From the NCBI RefSeq assembly GCF_029931775.1, contig NC_079312.1, forward strand, positions 11,415,821-11,479,820: DNA of 64,000 bases. The letters run 5' to 3'. Made by a program: the position numbers and the translations under genes. The notes beneath the pieces are model-generated. The model saw nothing but the letters and a program-made list of their open reading frames with translations. It was not told the origin of the DNA and ran no database searches. The DNA comes from Euleptes europaea. Taxonomy: Eukaryota > Chordata > Lepidosauria > Squamata > Sphaerodactylidae. Shown here piece after piece: positions 33,301 through 44,197 of the stretch (its first letter is position 1; each line of letters opens with the position of its first letter).

Positions 33301-34965
33301 TTCCTGCTTTGCACTGTTTCTGTCTCATATAGTACTTGCATTTTGAATTTTGACAAACACCTTGTGAATGTTTTTATTAAAAGGCAAGCTGGTGACCTTC
33401 CATATGGAAGCCCCGTTGCTGCTGCATTGGTAGCTGCAACACCAACCGGGAAATTGCATGTGCTTATCCCAACGTAGAAACCTCCTGTGTCCGTCTTCCT
33501 GGCTTTTCCTCTGCTGTGTCCCATTCACCACTTCGGGTTCCTGTCCCAGACATTGTGATCTGGATTGCCTAGGCCAAGGATCTGGTGCCTCAGTTGCTAG
33601 GCAAGCCCATAGTAAGGACTGTGATCACCTGAGATTTCCCGAGATGTCAGTCAGCATTGTCAGATTGTAGGAAATTTCACTCCCATCTTTTAAAAATACT
33701 TTTTGTATTTTTCTGCAAGTCTGGCTCAGCTTCAGAATAAGCCTCCCCGATCCCAAGTCCCAGAAGGCCTCCTTACCAACCAGGCTGGGCTCTCCATCCT
33801 CCTCTTCCTTGACAGCCATTAAGGGATGCCTCTGCTCACTCTCAGATGGAGCCTGGCCTGCCTCAGAGCCACTCCCAGCTGCCTCCTCCAAGGGCACCTG
33901 TGGTGGTAGAGAGGGATCCTTTCAGGGCAGAGTGACAGAACTGGATGATGGGGGAGAGAAAGGGAAGGGTTTTGCTCCCTGCCCCTAAGCTTAGCAGGTC
34001 CACTGCTGTGTGAGAAGGAGAAATCAGGATGGGGTTTCTTCAATTAATATACCTTTTGAGAAACACCTTTTGGGGCCAGAATTGTAAAAGGAACATGGAA
34101 TCAGCCTGATCCTCAAGGAGGTGACAACAGACCACATCATCACTCCATGGCATTCCCCTTCTGCCCCGATATGGACAGAGATCTCAGCTCCTGCTCCACC
34201 CCAGGCACTCCCGCACTCAGGACCCGCACAGCAACAAGGCCTCACCTGTTGCTCCTGCCTTGAGAGGAAGTCCTCAGCCAGGGCCACTGCCTGGGAGCAG
34301 GTCTCGGGGCCTCTCTCCCTCACCCAGCTCTGGATCTCTGGGGGCAAGATGCTCAGCAGCTGCTCCAGGATCAAGAGCTCCAGGATCTGCTCCTTGCTGT
34401 GATTTTCCACTCTCAGCCATCCAAGGCACATTTTCCGCAGTCGGCTGTAAGCCCCTCTTGGCCCCTCGGCCTCCTGGTAGCAGAAACGCCTGAACTCTTC
34501 ACGCTGCTTCTCTCGGCTTAGGGCATCCCCTTGGAAGATGGCTGCCTTCACCTTCCTATAATCCTCTCTGTCTCTGACATCCAGATCGTTAAAGGCCTGC
34601 TCAGCTTCTCCACTGAGAGCTGGCAGGAGTCGGGTCGCCCACTCTTCCTGGGGCCACTGACAGGCTTCGGCTACTCGCTCAAAGGAGGCCAGAAAGGCCT
34701 TGGCATCCTCCCAGGGGGAAGGATTCTCTGCCAAATGTGTGATTCCCCACCCAGTTTTAGGGTTTTCCACTGTCCTGAGGAACTCCTGCCACTGGGCTTC
34801 CCACTGTGCGAGGGAAAGGGAAACCTCCCCTGCTTGCTGATGCATCAAATCTCCTGGTCTCCTTCGAAGGAATTCTCCGATACTTCCAGTCTGAAGAACT
34901 TGTGGGGCTTTTACTATCACCTTTGGTGCCTCCCCTGAAGTTGTCCTTTGCCACTGCATTTTCAT
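30373..34965 (-). CDS. SCAN and C2H2 zinc-finger protein with capsid N-terminal region (three coding exons)
   Basis: Join (minus) 34965-34246, 33897-33777, 31457-30373, about 641 aa. Exon 1 (240 codons, phase 0) ends AACAG|GTGAG; exon 2 starts after CACAG and ends TTG|GTAAGG (phase 1); exon 3 starts after AAGCAG in frame. Residues 84-150 ([53 protein letters not shown]) look like the N-terminal half of a gypsy capsid. Residues 157-236 are the SCAN domain ([27 protein letters not shown]). Exon 2 ends in an acidic stretch with VKEE (possible SUMO site). Exon 3 has seven intact C2H2 fingers, from about residue 396 to the end, among three or four decayed ones (AAEC, CSEV, EFGK). No KRAB exon found. 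Intron 2 holds a MIR-like SINE and a CR1-like LINE. Expected to dimerise through SCAN and bind DNA in the nucleus. Confidence 0.88.
31820..32045 (+). mobile_element. MIR-like SINE, long subfamily, in intron 2
   Basis: 'ctctaatctggagaactggg' , 'ggttcgattccccactcctc', 'gggtgatcttgggctagtca', 'gccactttgagactcc', ending in CTTCTTC. Confidence 0.65.
32470..32870 (+). mobile_element. CR1-like LINE 3' end
   Basis: Plus frame reads [12 protein letters not shown], then [15 protein letters not shown] and GFKRGLDRF. The non-coding tail ends 'ctggtctgacccagcagggc' and 'ttcttatgca'. Same family as 35070-37085 and 50360-52800. Confidence 0.7.
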
Positions 34966-35069
34966 GTTGGATGATCACTTGATGAGGTGTTTCCTATGGA
35001 AAACTGTAACAACGAATTACAATGTTCTAGATTTGGCTTCTCCCTGTACAAAAAACAGATAGAAAAAGA

Positions 35070-37085
35070 ACATAAGAATTGCCATCCTGGATCAGACCAA
35101 AGGCCCATCAATTCTAGCATTTTGTTCACACAGTGGCTGACTGGCTGCCTCTAGGAAGCCCACAAACAGGATGACTGCAACAGCGTCTTCCTGCCTGTGC
35201 TCCCCAGCAACTGATACAGAGAGGAATATTGCCTCTGTAAGTGGGTGGAGTTGGTGTCCCTCATGACCAGTAGCCATTGTGAGTAGTAGCCATTGAGTCC
35301 TGTCCTCTATGAATGTGTCCACTCCCCTTTTATAGCCTTCCAAATTGGCAGCCATCACTGCATTCTCTGGCAGTGAGCTCCACAAATTAACTATACACTG
35401 TGTGAAAAAGTACTTCCTTTTATCTGTCCTGAATCTCTCACCCTTCAGCTTCAGTGGATGATGCCAGGTTCTGGTATCATGGGAAAGCAAGGAAAGCCCC
35501 TCTCTGTCCCCTCTCTCCATACCATGCATAATTTTATAGATCTCTATCTTGTCTCTCCTGACTTGCCTTTTTTCCTAGCTGAACAGCCCTACATGTTTTA
35601 ACTGATCCTCTCACAGGGCAGCTGCTGTAACTGGTGCGATGACCAGAACTGTACAAAGTATTCCAAGTATGATCTCACCATGGATTTATATAAGGGCAGT
35701 AGGATAGCAGCAGTTTTATTCTCTATTCCTTTTCTAATTATGGCCAAACATGGAATTCACCTTTTTCACAGCAGTTTCACCCTGGGTGAACATTTTAATC
35801 CATCTATCCACTACCACCCCAAGATCCCTTTCTCAGTCAGTCGCTGCCAGCTCAGATCCCATCAGTGTATATTTGAAGTTGGGATTGTTTGCCCCAATAT
35901 GCATCAGTTTACACTCGCTCACACTGAATCTTGTTTGCCATTTTAATGCCCATTCCGCCAGTTTGGAGAGATCCTTTTGGCGCTCTTTGCAATCTATTAT
36001 TGTCTTAACTACCCCAAATAATTTGTTGTTTTCTGAAAACTTGGTCACCTCACTACTGATCCCTAACTCTAGGTCATTTATGAACAAAAGCACCAGTCCC
36101 ATTATAGATCCCTGAGAGACCGCTCTGCTCACATCCTTCCATTGTGATAAGAGACCATTTATTCTTACTCTCTGCTTTCTGGTTTATTAGCTAATTTCCA
36201 ATCTATAAGAGGACTTGTCCTCCCATCTCATGACTGAAGTTTGCTCAGCAGCCTTTGGTGAGGGACTTGGTCAAAAGCCTTCTGCAAGTCTACCAGCTCA
36301 TTCCTGTCCATATGTTTATTGACACTTCAAAAGAACTCTAAAAGATTAGTGAACCATATGGGTCCTTATTCAGCAGGGCTTCCCCTTCACTATGCTTGGG
36401 AAATTTATCTTTAATAATGCTTTCCATCAATTTACCTGAAACAGACACTAAGCTAACAGCTTGGAATTTCCTCCGTTGTGAAAACTGACCCCTGATTCCT
36501 ACTCTCTGCTTCCTGCTTTTTGAGCCAGTTCTCAATTCATAAGAGGACTTGTCCTCTTATCCCATGGCTATAAAGTTTGTTTACCAGTCTTTGGTGGGGG
36601 ACTTTGTCAAAAGCCTTTTGGAAATTCAAATACACAGTGTCCACAGGCTCATTCCTGTCCACATGCTTATTGACACTTTCAATGAACTCTAAAAGGTTAT
36701 TGAGTCTGGACCTACCTTTGCAGAGGCCATGTTGGTTTTTGCTCAGCAGGGCTTGCCCTTCTATGTGCTTGAAAATTTAACTTTAATAATGCTTTCCATC
36801 AATTTACCTGGAACAGACATTAAGCTAACTGGCTTGAAATTTCCTGCTCTCCAGAGATCCTTTTTTTAAAAATGGATATTGCATTGGTCATTCTCCAGTC
36901 TTCTGGTACAGAGGCTGTGGGACTCATTGCATATCTTAGTTAGAAGATTATCAATTTCACACTTGAGTTCTTTAAGAAGAACTCTAAGATAGATACCATC
37001 TGGACTCAGTGATTTGTCAGTTTGCAATTCATCTCTCCCTTGTCACCATGGTTTGTCCCAGCTCCACATTCTCCCCTCCTGAAAA
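35070..37085 (-). mobile_element. CR1-like LINE, 3' two thirds, with internal duplication
   Basis: Minus frames give the tail and ORF2 C-terminus ([38 protein letters not shown]), then RT and upstream parts, broken by stops. The block around 36163-36470 is repeated in diverged form at about 36490-36860 (both have 'acttgtcctc' and 'tttggtgaggg/tggggg'). Confidence 0.75.
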
Positions 37086-38180
37086 CATCCATTCAGGAAC
37101 ACATATTTGCCTTATATCTTCAGCAGTGGTATTGCATCCTCTTTGTGGGTTTCTACTAGCAATATACCTACGTTAAAGCTACATTATAATAATTTTATAT
37201 ACATTTTTAAAAAATTCTCATTAAAATGGTCTGAATTTATTTTAAAGGTTGGAATCAGAACTTTTCTCCTGGTCAGTCCTGTATGGACACAGATTTCTTC
37301 TGAAGAGCAACAAATTTGTCACATCTCCAACAAATCTGTCGTATCTCCTCCCTCTTTCCGTCTTTACCTTGTTATTCCTTGTTATTCCTTTCCCTTCCTT
37401 TTCCTCTCCCCCACCCCTTTTTGTCCCTTCCTGGTTGTTCTCCCTATTGTTGGTATGAGCTTTATGAGGGTGCTGCCTTTATTTTATATTTGGTCAGGAT
37501 TTTAATGTTACCCAATAGGCTGTATAGGACATGCATTTTTAACCGTCTATTTTAAATGTTATTAGCTGCCTTCAGCTGGACTTCAGACAGGAAAGGACGG
37601 GATAAAAATAAAAATCAATCAAACAAATGGCATTAACTCCCTACAGAGACTTGCACGAAGGTACCTTATACCAGGTAAGGCCATCAACACCACCACTGTC
37701 ACTGTGGTGTCCAGTATATCCTAATCATAATTTTTTGCTGAATAAGTCCCAACTTAAGATTCATGGAGAGAGCAGTTATGAACTTTAAGGCCATATCCCA
37801 TTGCATTGGCAAAACAGGGTGATCCAGCTCCTTATTCCATTCATTTCTGAGATTCTGCATATTATATTTATTAACTGAACCCCAAGCTGGTTTGCCAGCC
37901 GAGGAAGCCACCCCCCTAGTCCTGATCACTAGGTGGCTGCCAGCGACCCCCCTCCGGTCTGTAGCAGGTTTTATGACCATGAGAGGCAGGGCCTGCTTTA
38001 CCAGGTTGATACTTACATGCACACTTTGTATGAGAGACCAATACAGCCCAGTGTAGAACAACCTACAGGTATTCTAATTTGAAAATTATACATCCTATAC
38101 ACATGCCTGGACTTGTATAAAATTATCTATCTATATATGGTAATGCATTTGTATATCACTTGTGTGTGCATTATATATAT
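37086..38180. other. No gene seen
   Basis: Overlapping frames of 60-130 codons in T/C-rich sequence near 37110-37550, without any domain. 37700-38060 may be an old repeat. Confidence 0.4.
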
Positions 38181-38188
38181 TTTTATTT

Positions 38189-38228
38189 GACCACTGATGA
38201 AGCCCTGAAGGCTGAAACGCATATGGTC
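38189..38228 (+). ncRNA. Hammerhead-ribozyme-like motif
   Basis: Stem I GACCA (38189-38193) pairs with TGGTC (38224-38228). Core CTGATGA is at 38194-38200. Stem II AGCC/GGCT (38201-38204, 38210-38213) has a 5-base loop. GAAA is at 38214-38217. Stem III is the self-complementary-type ACGCAT, then A at the expected cut position 38223. This is the layout of the minimal, dimer-acting hammerheads described in Penelope-like elements. The last two bases of the palindrome look decayed (ACGCGT expected). Activity untested. Confidence 0.55.
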
Positions 38229-38717
38229 AGTGTGGTTTAAAGCTATCAACCTTATGAGTTACTAGTATGCTTTGTTTTATCATTTTTAATCTTTTAAATC
38301 TGATTTAAGCACCTAAAAATAAAAATATTTTTCTATTATATAATTTTACCTTCTCCACCCAACCTTGGGTACCCAGCTTTCAGGGAGGGCATCTTGGCCA
38401 TCTTCTGGGCATGGAGTAGGGTCACTGGGAGTGTGTCTGGGGGAGGTAGTTGTGAATTTCCTGTATTGTGCAGGGGGTTGGACTAGATGACCCTGGTGGT
38501 CCCTTCCAACTCTATGATTCTATGATTCCTCTGGGCCAGTGGGGGGGACACTGGCAGCCGCCCACCATAGGTGGAGAACACTTTCTTTAGTTCTGAGAGG
38601 ACGTAAATCCCCGGTTTTTTTTTTTTAAGTTTCAGATTTTTCTGCAGACCTGGGGGTCCCCTAAGTCTGCAGAAAAAGCTGTTGGGGGGTTGTGGATTTA
38701 AGTATCTGCAGCCAGGG

Positions 38718-39085
38718 AGCACACTTGGGAATTAGTTATATAGACAGAGTTGGAAGGGGTCATACAGGCCATCTAGTCCAACCCCCTGCTCAATGCACGA
38801 TGAGCCTAAAGCATCCCTGACAAGTGTTCATCCACCTGCTGCTTGAAGATTGCTAGAGAGGGACAGCTCTCTACCTCCTTAGGCAGCCAATTCCACTGCT
38901 GAATTACTCTTACTGTAAAATATGTTTTCCTAATTTCTAGCCGGTACCTCTCTGCCCATAATTTAAATCCATTATTGCAAGTCCTATCCTCTGCTTTCAG
39001 CAGGGACAGCTCCCTGTTCTCCTCTAAGTGACAGCCTTTCAAATACTTAAAGCGAGCAATCGTGTCCCCTCTCAACGTCCTCTTA
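38718..39085 (-). mobile_element. CR1 LINE 3' end
   Basis: Minus frame: [21 protein letters not shown], then YFTVRVIQQWNWLPKEVES and SLAIFKQQVDEHLSGML, followed by the 'gggttggactagatggcctg' tail. Confidence 0.8.
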
Positions 39086-39555
39086 GGAGCGGCAGCTTAC
39101 AATGCACTATTTTCATTTCTGGTTTTTTGGGCTCTCAAAACGTAGCCCATCCAAGAAAAGCTGAACAAAAGATGAGTAGTAGTAGATTATATATTAAGTT
39201 CTCAGCCCAATAGCCCTTGGACAGCAAGAGAAAATCTTTGGGACGGAAGTCAGGATGGCCCCACAGACACTCCCAGGCTACAAAGCACCCATACACCCCT
39301 GGCCAAGCAGGGCCTGCCCACCTGGGCTGCATCACACACCTCCTCCTGCTTCAAAGGAATCCCATTGACCATAACAGGGAAAAGATTGTTTTGAGAAAAA
39401 TGAGACAAGGAAGCCCACACGTATTATTCCTTTTCCAGGGCATTCACTTCGCTTTTAGTCACTGGCAGTAAAAGTGGGCCCCCAGAAATTTCAGGCGCCC
39501 TCCTCTCTTTCAGATTGGGGGTGGGGGGAGTGCACCACCAGCTCTGCCCCCCATC
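39086..39555. other. No gene seen
   Basis: Nothing recognised beyond short frames. Confidence 0.4.
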
Positions 39556-39559
39556 CCCC

Positions 39560-40015
39560 TGGGCATCAATCCAGCGCCCCCTCCTGATACACCAGATCCG
39601 GTGCCCACACCAAAAGCCCTTTAGCAGGCGGTCCCTTTAGCAGGGACCCACAGGGTGGGGGTTGCTCTCGGCTTGCAGGGAAACCCAAACCTCCCTCCTG
39701 CTCCTTGGTGGAAACCCAGCCCCAGTCGCCGGCAACCCTCCTTGGGAGTGGAGAAGGGACCCACTTGACCGCCTCCTTCCCGGCCCTGCCCTGCACGAGG
39801 GGCCCAGAAAGACCCCCCCCCTTCCCCTCCCAGGGCCGCCCAGCCCCAGGGAGCTTCTCCCTCCTGCCCCGCCGCTCTTTACCCTTCCAGGAATCCCCCA
39901 CCCCGGTCCGATCCAGCCTCAGTCCTCCAGCTCCCCAAAGGCGGAAGTTGGGAGGACTTGAGTGTTTCTCTCCTCCCTGTGCATCCTGGCTAGGAAACGC
40001 AGCTCTTTGGTTTTA
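39560..40015 (-). promoter_or_regulatory. GC-rich block, candidate promoter and first exon of the 30373-34965 gene
   Basis: Markedly GC-rich. Minus strand has AACTTCCGCC (ETS-like) and a splice donor CTGGAAGG|GTAAAG with last exon base 39883. It lies 5 kb upstream of the coding SCAN exon in the right orientation for a non-coding exon 1. Inference from composition and position. Confidence 0.35.
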
Positions 40016-40145
40016 ACCCTTTCTAGTCCTTGCATTAAAAAAAAAAAACCCCTCACTGTTTTAATGAATACAGCTTTTATTTATCAGCGACCCACAGCGC
40101 TAAACCCGTAGGCTCTGGTAAAGCCAGCCACAGACAGACCGCCGT

Positions 40146-40630
40146 TGCTTCGACCCTATGTATGAAAGTCCTCCAAAATGTCCTATCTTTGACAGCCTTG
40201 TTCAGATCTTGCAAATTGAAGGCAGTGGCTTCCTTTATTGAGTCAATCCATCTCTTGTTGGGTCTTCCTCTTTTCCTGCTGCCCTCAACTTTTCCTAGCA
40301 TGACTGTCTTTTCCAGTGACTCTTGTCGTCTCATGACGTGACCAAAATACGACAGCCTCAGTTTAGTCATTTTAGCTTCTAGGGTCGGTTCAGGCTTGAT
40401 TTGATCTAGAACCCACGGATTTGTTTTTTTGGCGGTCCGCGGAGTCTGTAACACTCTTCTCCAACACCACATTTCAAAGGAATCTATTTTCTTCCTATCC
40501 GCTTTCTTCACTGTCCAGCTTTCACACCCATTCATAGTAATAGGGACTACAATGGCATGAATTAATCTAGTTCTTGGGGGCCAGGGACATATCCTTACGC
40601 TTCAAAATCTTTTCTAGCTTATCCATAGGA
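40146..40630 (-). mobile_element. RTE-BovB LINE 3' end
   Basis: Minus frame reads NGCESWTVKKADRKKIDSFE, MWCWRRVLQTPRTAKKTNPW, AKMTKLRLSYFGHVMRRQES and RKRGRPNKRWIDSIKEATAF, with few defects. It is a 5'-truncated, fairly young copy; the terminal 'gcgacttgacggcactt' is missing. Confidence 0.85.
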
Positions 40631-40825
40631 GCCTACACAACACAAAACACTGTTGCTGTATGTAGGTTTTATTTTATTTGTTTTTTATCTTATATTGTGG
40701 AAATGTACATCCAGTGTTTTTTTCGTTTAAATTTTTTTTGGGGGGGGCCAAGAGAGTGGGGCCCTAAGCTATAGCTTGTTTAGCTTATACGTAAATCCGG
40801 CATCTTCCCGGGAGTCGCGCCTCTA

Positions 40826-40942
40826 TGTGTGTGTTAAGTGCCGTCAAGTTGCTTCCGACTCATGGCAACCCTATAAATGAAAGTCCTCCAAAATGTCCTA
40901 TCTTTGACAGCCTTGTTCAGATCTTGCAAACTGAAGGCTGTG
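40826..40942 (-). mobile_element. RTE-BovB 3' terminus
   Basis: Only the last 117 bp of the family: minus 'caagatctgaacaaggctgt' to 'gagtcggaagcaacttgacg'. Confidence 0.8.
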
Positions 40943-40944
40943 GT

Positions 40945-41170
40945 TCACACCCTGCCTTTCTTCACCCCGCCCCACTCCCAATGCAGACCCAAAACATGTC
41001 ACGGCAGTCTCCTTTCTGTCCTGTCCCCCACTTCATCCTCACAACAGCCCTGTGAGGTAGATTACGCAGAGAGAGTGTGACTGGCCCAAGGTCACAAAGC
41101 AAATTTCCGCGGCAGACTGGGGATTTGAACCTGGGTCAGGAACTGCAACCACTACACCGACACAGGCTCT
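40945..41170 (-). mobile_element. MIR-like SINE
   Basis: Minus strand: 'gtgtcggtgtagtggttgca', 'gacccaggttcaaatcccc', 'tgaccttgggccagtcacac', 'ctacctcacagggctgttgt'. It abuts the BovB terminus. Confidence 0.65.
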
Positions 41171-41825
41171 GATAGATTATGGAAGCTGTAATATCTAATT
41201 TGTGCTGTAAGGGAGGGGCTATTTTCCACTCTCCCCCCCCCCCCCCGCAGTTCTACCTTCTTTCTCCCAGCTTCTCATGTTTCCACTGCAAATACCATAC
41301 TGGAACTCATCTGGGCCAGAATGTTCTGATTCTGTTCATTTTGGGATCTGTAAATCCCATCATGAAACAGGCGGTCAGTTTTGAGTGCAGAAGGCCACAA
41401 AAAGAGTCTTAGCTTCCATTGCAAATATCAAGGAAGGAGGGGCTTTCAACGTTGACTGCGAGGTTTCAATTTTCTTCATTTTTCCCACCGCAACTCCAAC
41501 AATCATTCTGATGCCAGGGGCCAGCTTTGAGGCTCTTTGCTGTATTTGCAGAGGAGTTAGGTCTGCCACAGTCAATCGTGCAAAGTGGGGGTGGGGAAGG
41601 GTCCAGAAATAACCTGGGCAATGTTCCTATTCCCTACATTTGGGGCAGGCCACTCATTATCATCCTGCTAGTGGCCAATACTGAGATTCCTACCTTTCTT
41701 GTCGGATGAGTAATGCCTATCACAGATGGATAGATGAATCCTTTTATTGTTATGGGCTAGAGGCGTGTCTGCTCATTCCACTGCTGATATTTAATGGTAG
41801 TTTGAACAGTGAATGAGCAGCTCTA
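41171..41825. other. No gene seen
   Basis: Contains a poly-C run near 41235; otherwise unrecognised. Confidence 0.4.
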
Positions 41826-42000
41826 CCTAGAGTTGCCATCCTAGAATTACAAGTGTTCCCTGTACTACACTGATCTGTTCCCTGGGAGAAAATGGTTGTT
41901 TTATTAGAGGTATGGTATAATACCCTGCTGAAGTCCCTTTCCTCCCAAGGCTCTGCCCCTAAATCTCGAGAAGTTTCCCAACCTGAAGTTGACCCTAGCT
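41826..42000 (+). mobile_element. hAT-type MITE (diverged)
   Basis: 'agagttgccatcctagaatt' start, 'gggagaaaatggttgtttta' body, 'cctgaagttgaccctagc' end. Confidence 0.45.
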
Positions 42001-42089
42001 CTGACTACTGTCATGCATCGATACTGCATGAAGTAACAGTGTCAGATAACATCTTTTTCTAGACAAAATTAGATATATGACAAATGCTG

Positions 42090-42255
42090 TACCCCTTTCT
42101 TCCCTGGGGGAACCAAAGTGCTTGTAGTGTTCTGTTCTCCATTTCATCCTTGCAACAACCCTCTGAGGTAGGCTAGGCTGAGAATGTGCGTCTGGGCAAA
42201 GTCAGCCAGCAACTTTCAGTGGCGAAGTGGGAATCTGAACCCTAATCTGCCAGTG
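42090..42255 (-). mobile_element. MIR-like SINE fragment
   Basis: Minus strand has 'gcctacctcagagggttgtt' and 'tttggttcccccagggaaga'. Confidence 0.45.
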
Positions 42256-42304
42256 GAGATGGTGATGGCAATAGGCGTAGACAGCTTTAAAAGTGGATAA
42301 ATGG

Positions 42305-42480
42305 TAGGGTTGCCAAGCTCTAGGTGAGGCCTGGAGATCCCCCAGAATTACAACTGATCTTCAGACTAGACCAATTATTTCTCCTGGGGGAAATGGCTCC
42401 TTTGGAGGGTAGACTGTATGAAATTATACACCACTACAATCTCTCCCCTCCCTAAATCCTGCCATCCACAGGCTCCATCT
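42305..42480 (+). mobile_element. hAT-type MITE, right end missing
   Basis: TAGGGTTGCCAAGC start and family body up to 'cacaggctccatct', then directly CR1 sequence. Confidence 0.55.
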
Positions 42481-43025
42481 CATAGAATTATGGAGTTGGA
42501 AGCCATATAGTTCAACCTCCTGCTTAATGCAGGATCAGCCGAGAGCATCCCTGACAAGTGTTTGTCCAGCCTGCTTAAAGACTGCCAGTGAGGGGGAGCT
42601 CACCACCTCCCTAGGTAGCTGATTCCACTGTTGAACAATTCTTACTGTAAAAAAAATGTTTCCTAATATACAGCCAGTACCCTTCCTTCCACAATTTAAA
42701 CTCCTCCTATGACATCTTGCAATTTGGATGGACGAGCGCAAGCATTATCCCAGTTTTCAAAAAAGGAAGATGACCCACGAAACTACAGGCCAGTCAGTTT
42801 GACCTCTGTCCCAGGAAAGATACTGGAGCGGATATTAAAGATTGCAAGTTGTCATACTTCCACTGTACACAGCATTGGTCAGGCCGCACCTTGAGTATTG
42901 TGTGCTGTTCTGGAGGCCTCACTTCAAAAAGAATGTGGACAGAATGGAGAGGGGGAAAGGAGAGTGACGAGGATGATCGGGGCCTGGAGACCAAGCCCTA
43001 TGGCCTATGAGGAAAGGCTGAGGGA
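42481..43025. mobile_element. CR1 fragments in opposite orientation
   Basis: 42481-42712 is a minus-strand CR1 3' end (FFTVRIVQQWNQLPREVVSS). 42713-43025 is plus-strand CR1 RT sequence (PRNYRPVSLTSVPGKILERI) joined to a C-terminal part. The head-to-head layout suggests 5' inversion during insertion. Confidence 0.65.
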
Positions 43026-43137
43026 GTTAAACATAAGAAAGGCCCTGCTGGATCAGACCAAGGCCCATCAAGTCCAGCAGTCTGTTCCCACAGTGGCCAA
43101 CCAGGTGCCTCTAGAAAGTCCACAAACACCCAACAGT
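43026..43137 (-). mobile_element. CR1-like LINE 3' tail
   Basis: Reverse of the tail seen at 52660-52800 ('ctgctggactt/gatgggcctt', 'gatccagcagggcctttc'). Confidence 0.65.
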
Positions 43138-43255
43138 GGTTGTTGTAGGTTATCCGGGCTATGTGACTGTGTTCTTGGTATTTTCTTTCCTGATGTTTCG
43201 CCAGCAGCTGTGGCAGGCATCTTCAGAGGAGTAACACTGAAGGACAGTGTCCCAA
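43138..43255 (-). mobile_element. Hammerhead-bearing repeat, single arm
   Basis: Minus strand carries TCCT-CTGAAGA-T-GCC...GGC-GAAAC followed by ATC where the other copies have GTC, a CpG-type change at the cut site. The flank 'aagaaaataccaagaacaca' matches the arms at 10099-10317. Confidence 0.65.
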
Positions 43256-43289
43256 CAGTGGGCCTATGGCCTGTTTTCCCTCGCATTTG

Positions 43290-43800
43290 CACCTCACATA
43301 TCTGAAGCTTTTCTTGTAAAGAGCTTCCCTGGCCAGCCTCAGATCACTTTGAGCTTTGGCCTCTCTGATGGCTACTGCAAATACTCTTCTTTAAAAGTAT
43401 GTCTTTGCCTCCATTTCTTGAACATTTCTTTTTTCTCCCTTAGCTTATCATGGAGTTCTCTGTTCATCCACATTGACTTCTTGGATCCTCTACCATGTTT
43501 CCTCCTTGTTGGAATAATGAGGGTTTGAGCTTGCAAAAGCTCTTGTTTTAGGATAGCCCACCCTTCCCTTGCTCCTTTCCCTTCCAGCAGTCTTGCCCAT
43601 GGAATGATTCTCATCATGCCTCTGAGTTTATTAAAATCTGCCCTACCAAAATCTAACAGACACATGTGGCTATGAGTTTCCTTGGTCCCCCACAACAAAA
43701 GGAATTCTAGGAGGACATGGTCACTTTCCCCTAAAATCCCCACCACCTTCACCTCATCTACCATCTCTTGCCTGTTGGTCAATATTAAGTTGAGTATGGC
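43290..43800 (-). mobile_element. CR1-like LINE, ORF2 middle region
   Basis: An open frame of 136 codons on the minus strand matches the CR1 endonuclease-RT linker: ESDHVLLEF, then LLDFGRADFNKLRGMM, EGWAILKQELLQAQ, and MNRELHDKLREKKEMFKKW. Confidence 0.7.
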
Positions 43801-43916
43801 TCCAGGAATTTCCTAACCCGGTATTTACAACCCTAGCTTTGCTTCCTGAAAAATAGGTGCAGCAATACTGCATGAAGCAATAGCCTCTGAGATCATCCTT
43901 TCCTGGCAAATTGTAG

Positions 43917-44045
43917 GCAAGGGATCCCCAAGCATTTTAAACCTGTGGGCACCTTTGGAATTCTGACACAAGATGGTAGGTCAAACCACAAAGTGGCTGC
44001 TGCAGGAGGCACAGCCAACCACAGGTCGAGCTACCTGCACACAGG
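43917..44045. mobile_element. hAT-like element fragment
   Basis: 'gggatccccaagcattttaa' to 'cacaaagtggctgctgcagg', related to 26301-26614; the right end is missing. Confidence 0.45.
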
Positions 44046-44197
44046 AAGCCTAATTGCACTGCTAGCCATTATACAGTTTTTATATTGAGCATATTTATTG
44101 ATGTGAAATAAGATTCTAATTCTGACTAATGCTGTTCCCAAACTCTATGCTTTTGTTTTGATTTCCCCTGTGTGAATTCTCATGTGAACACTGAGAC

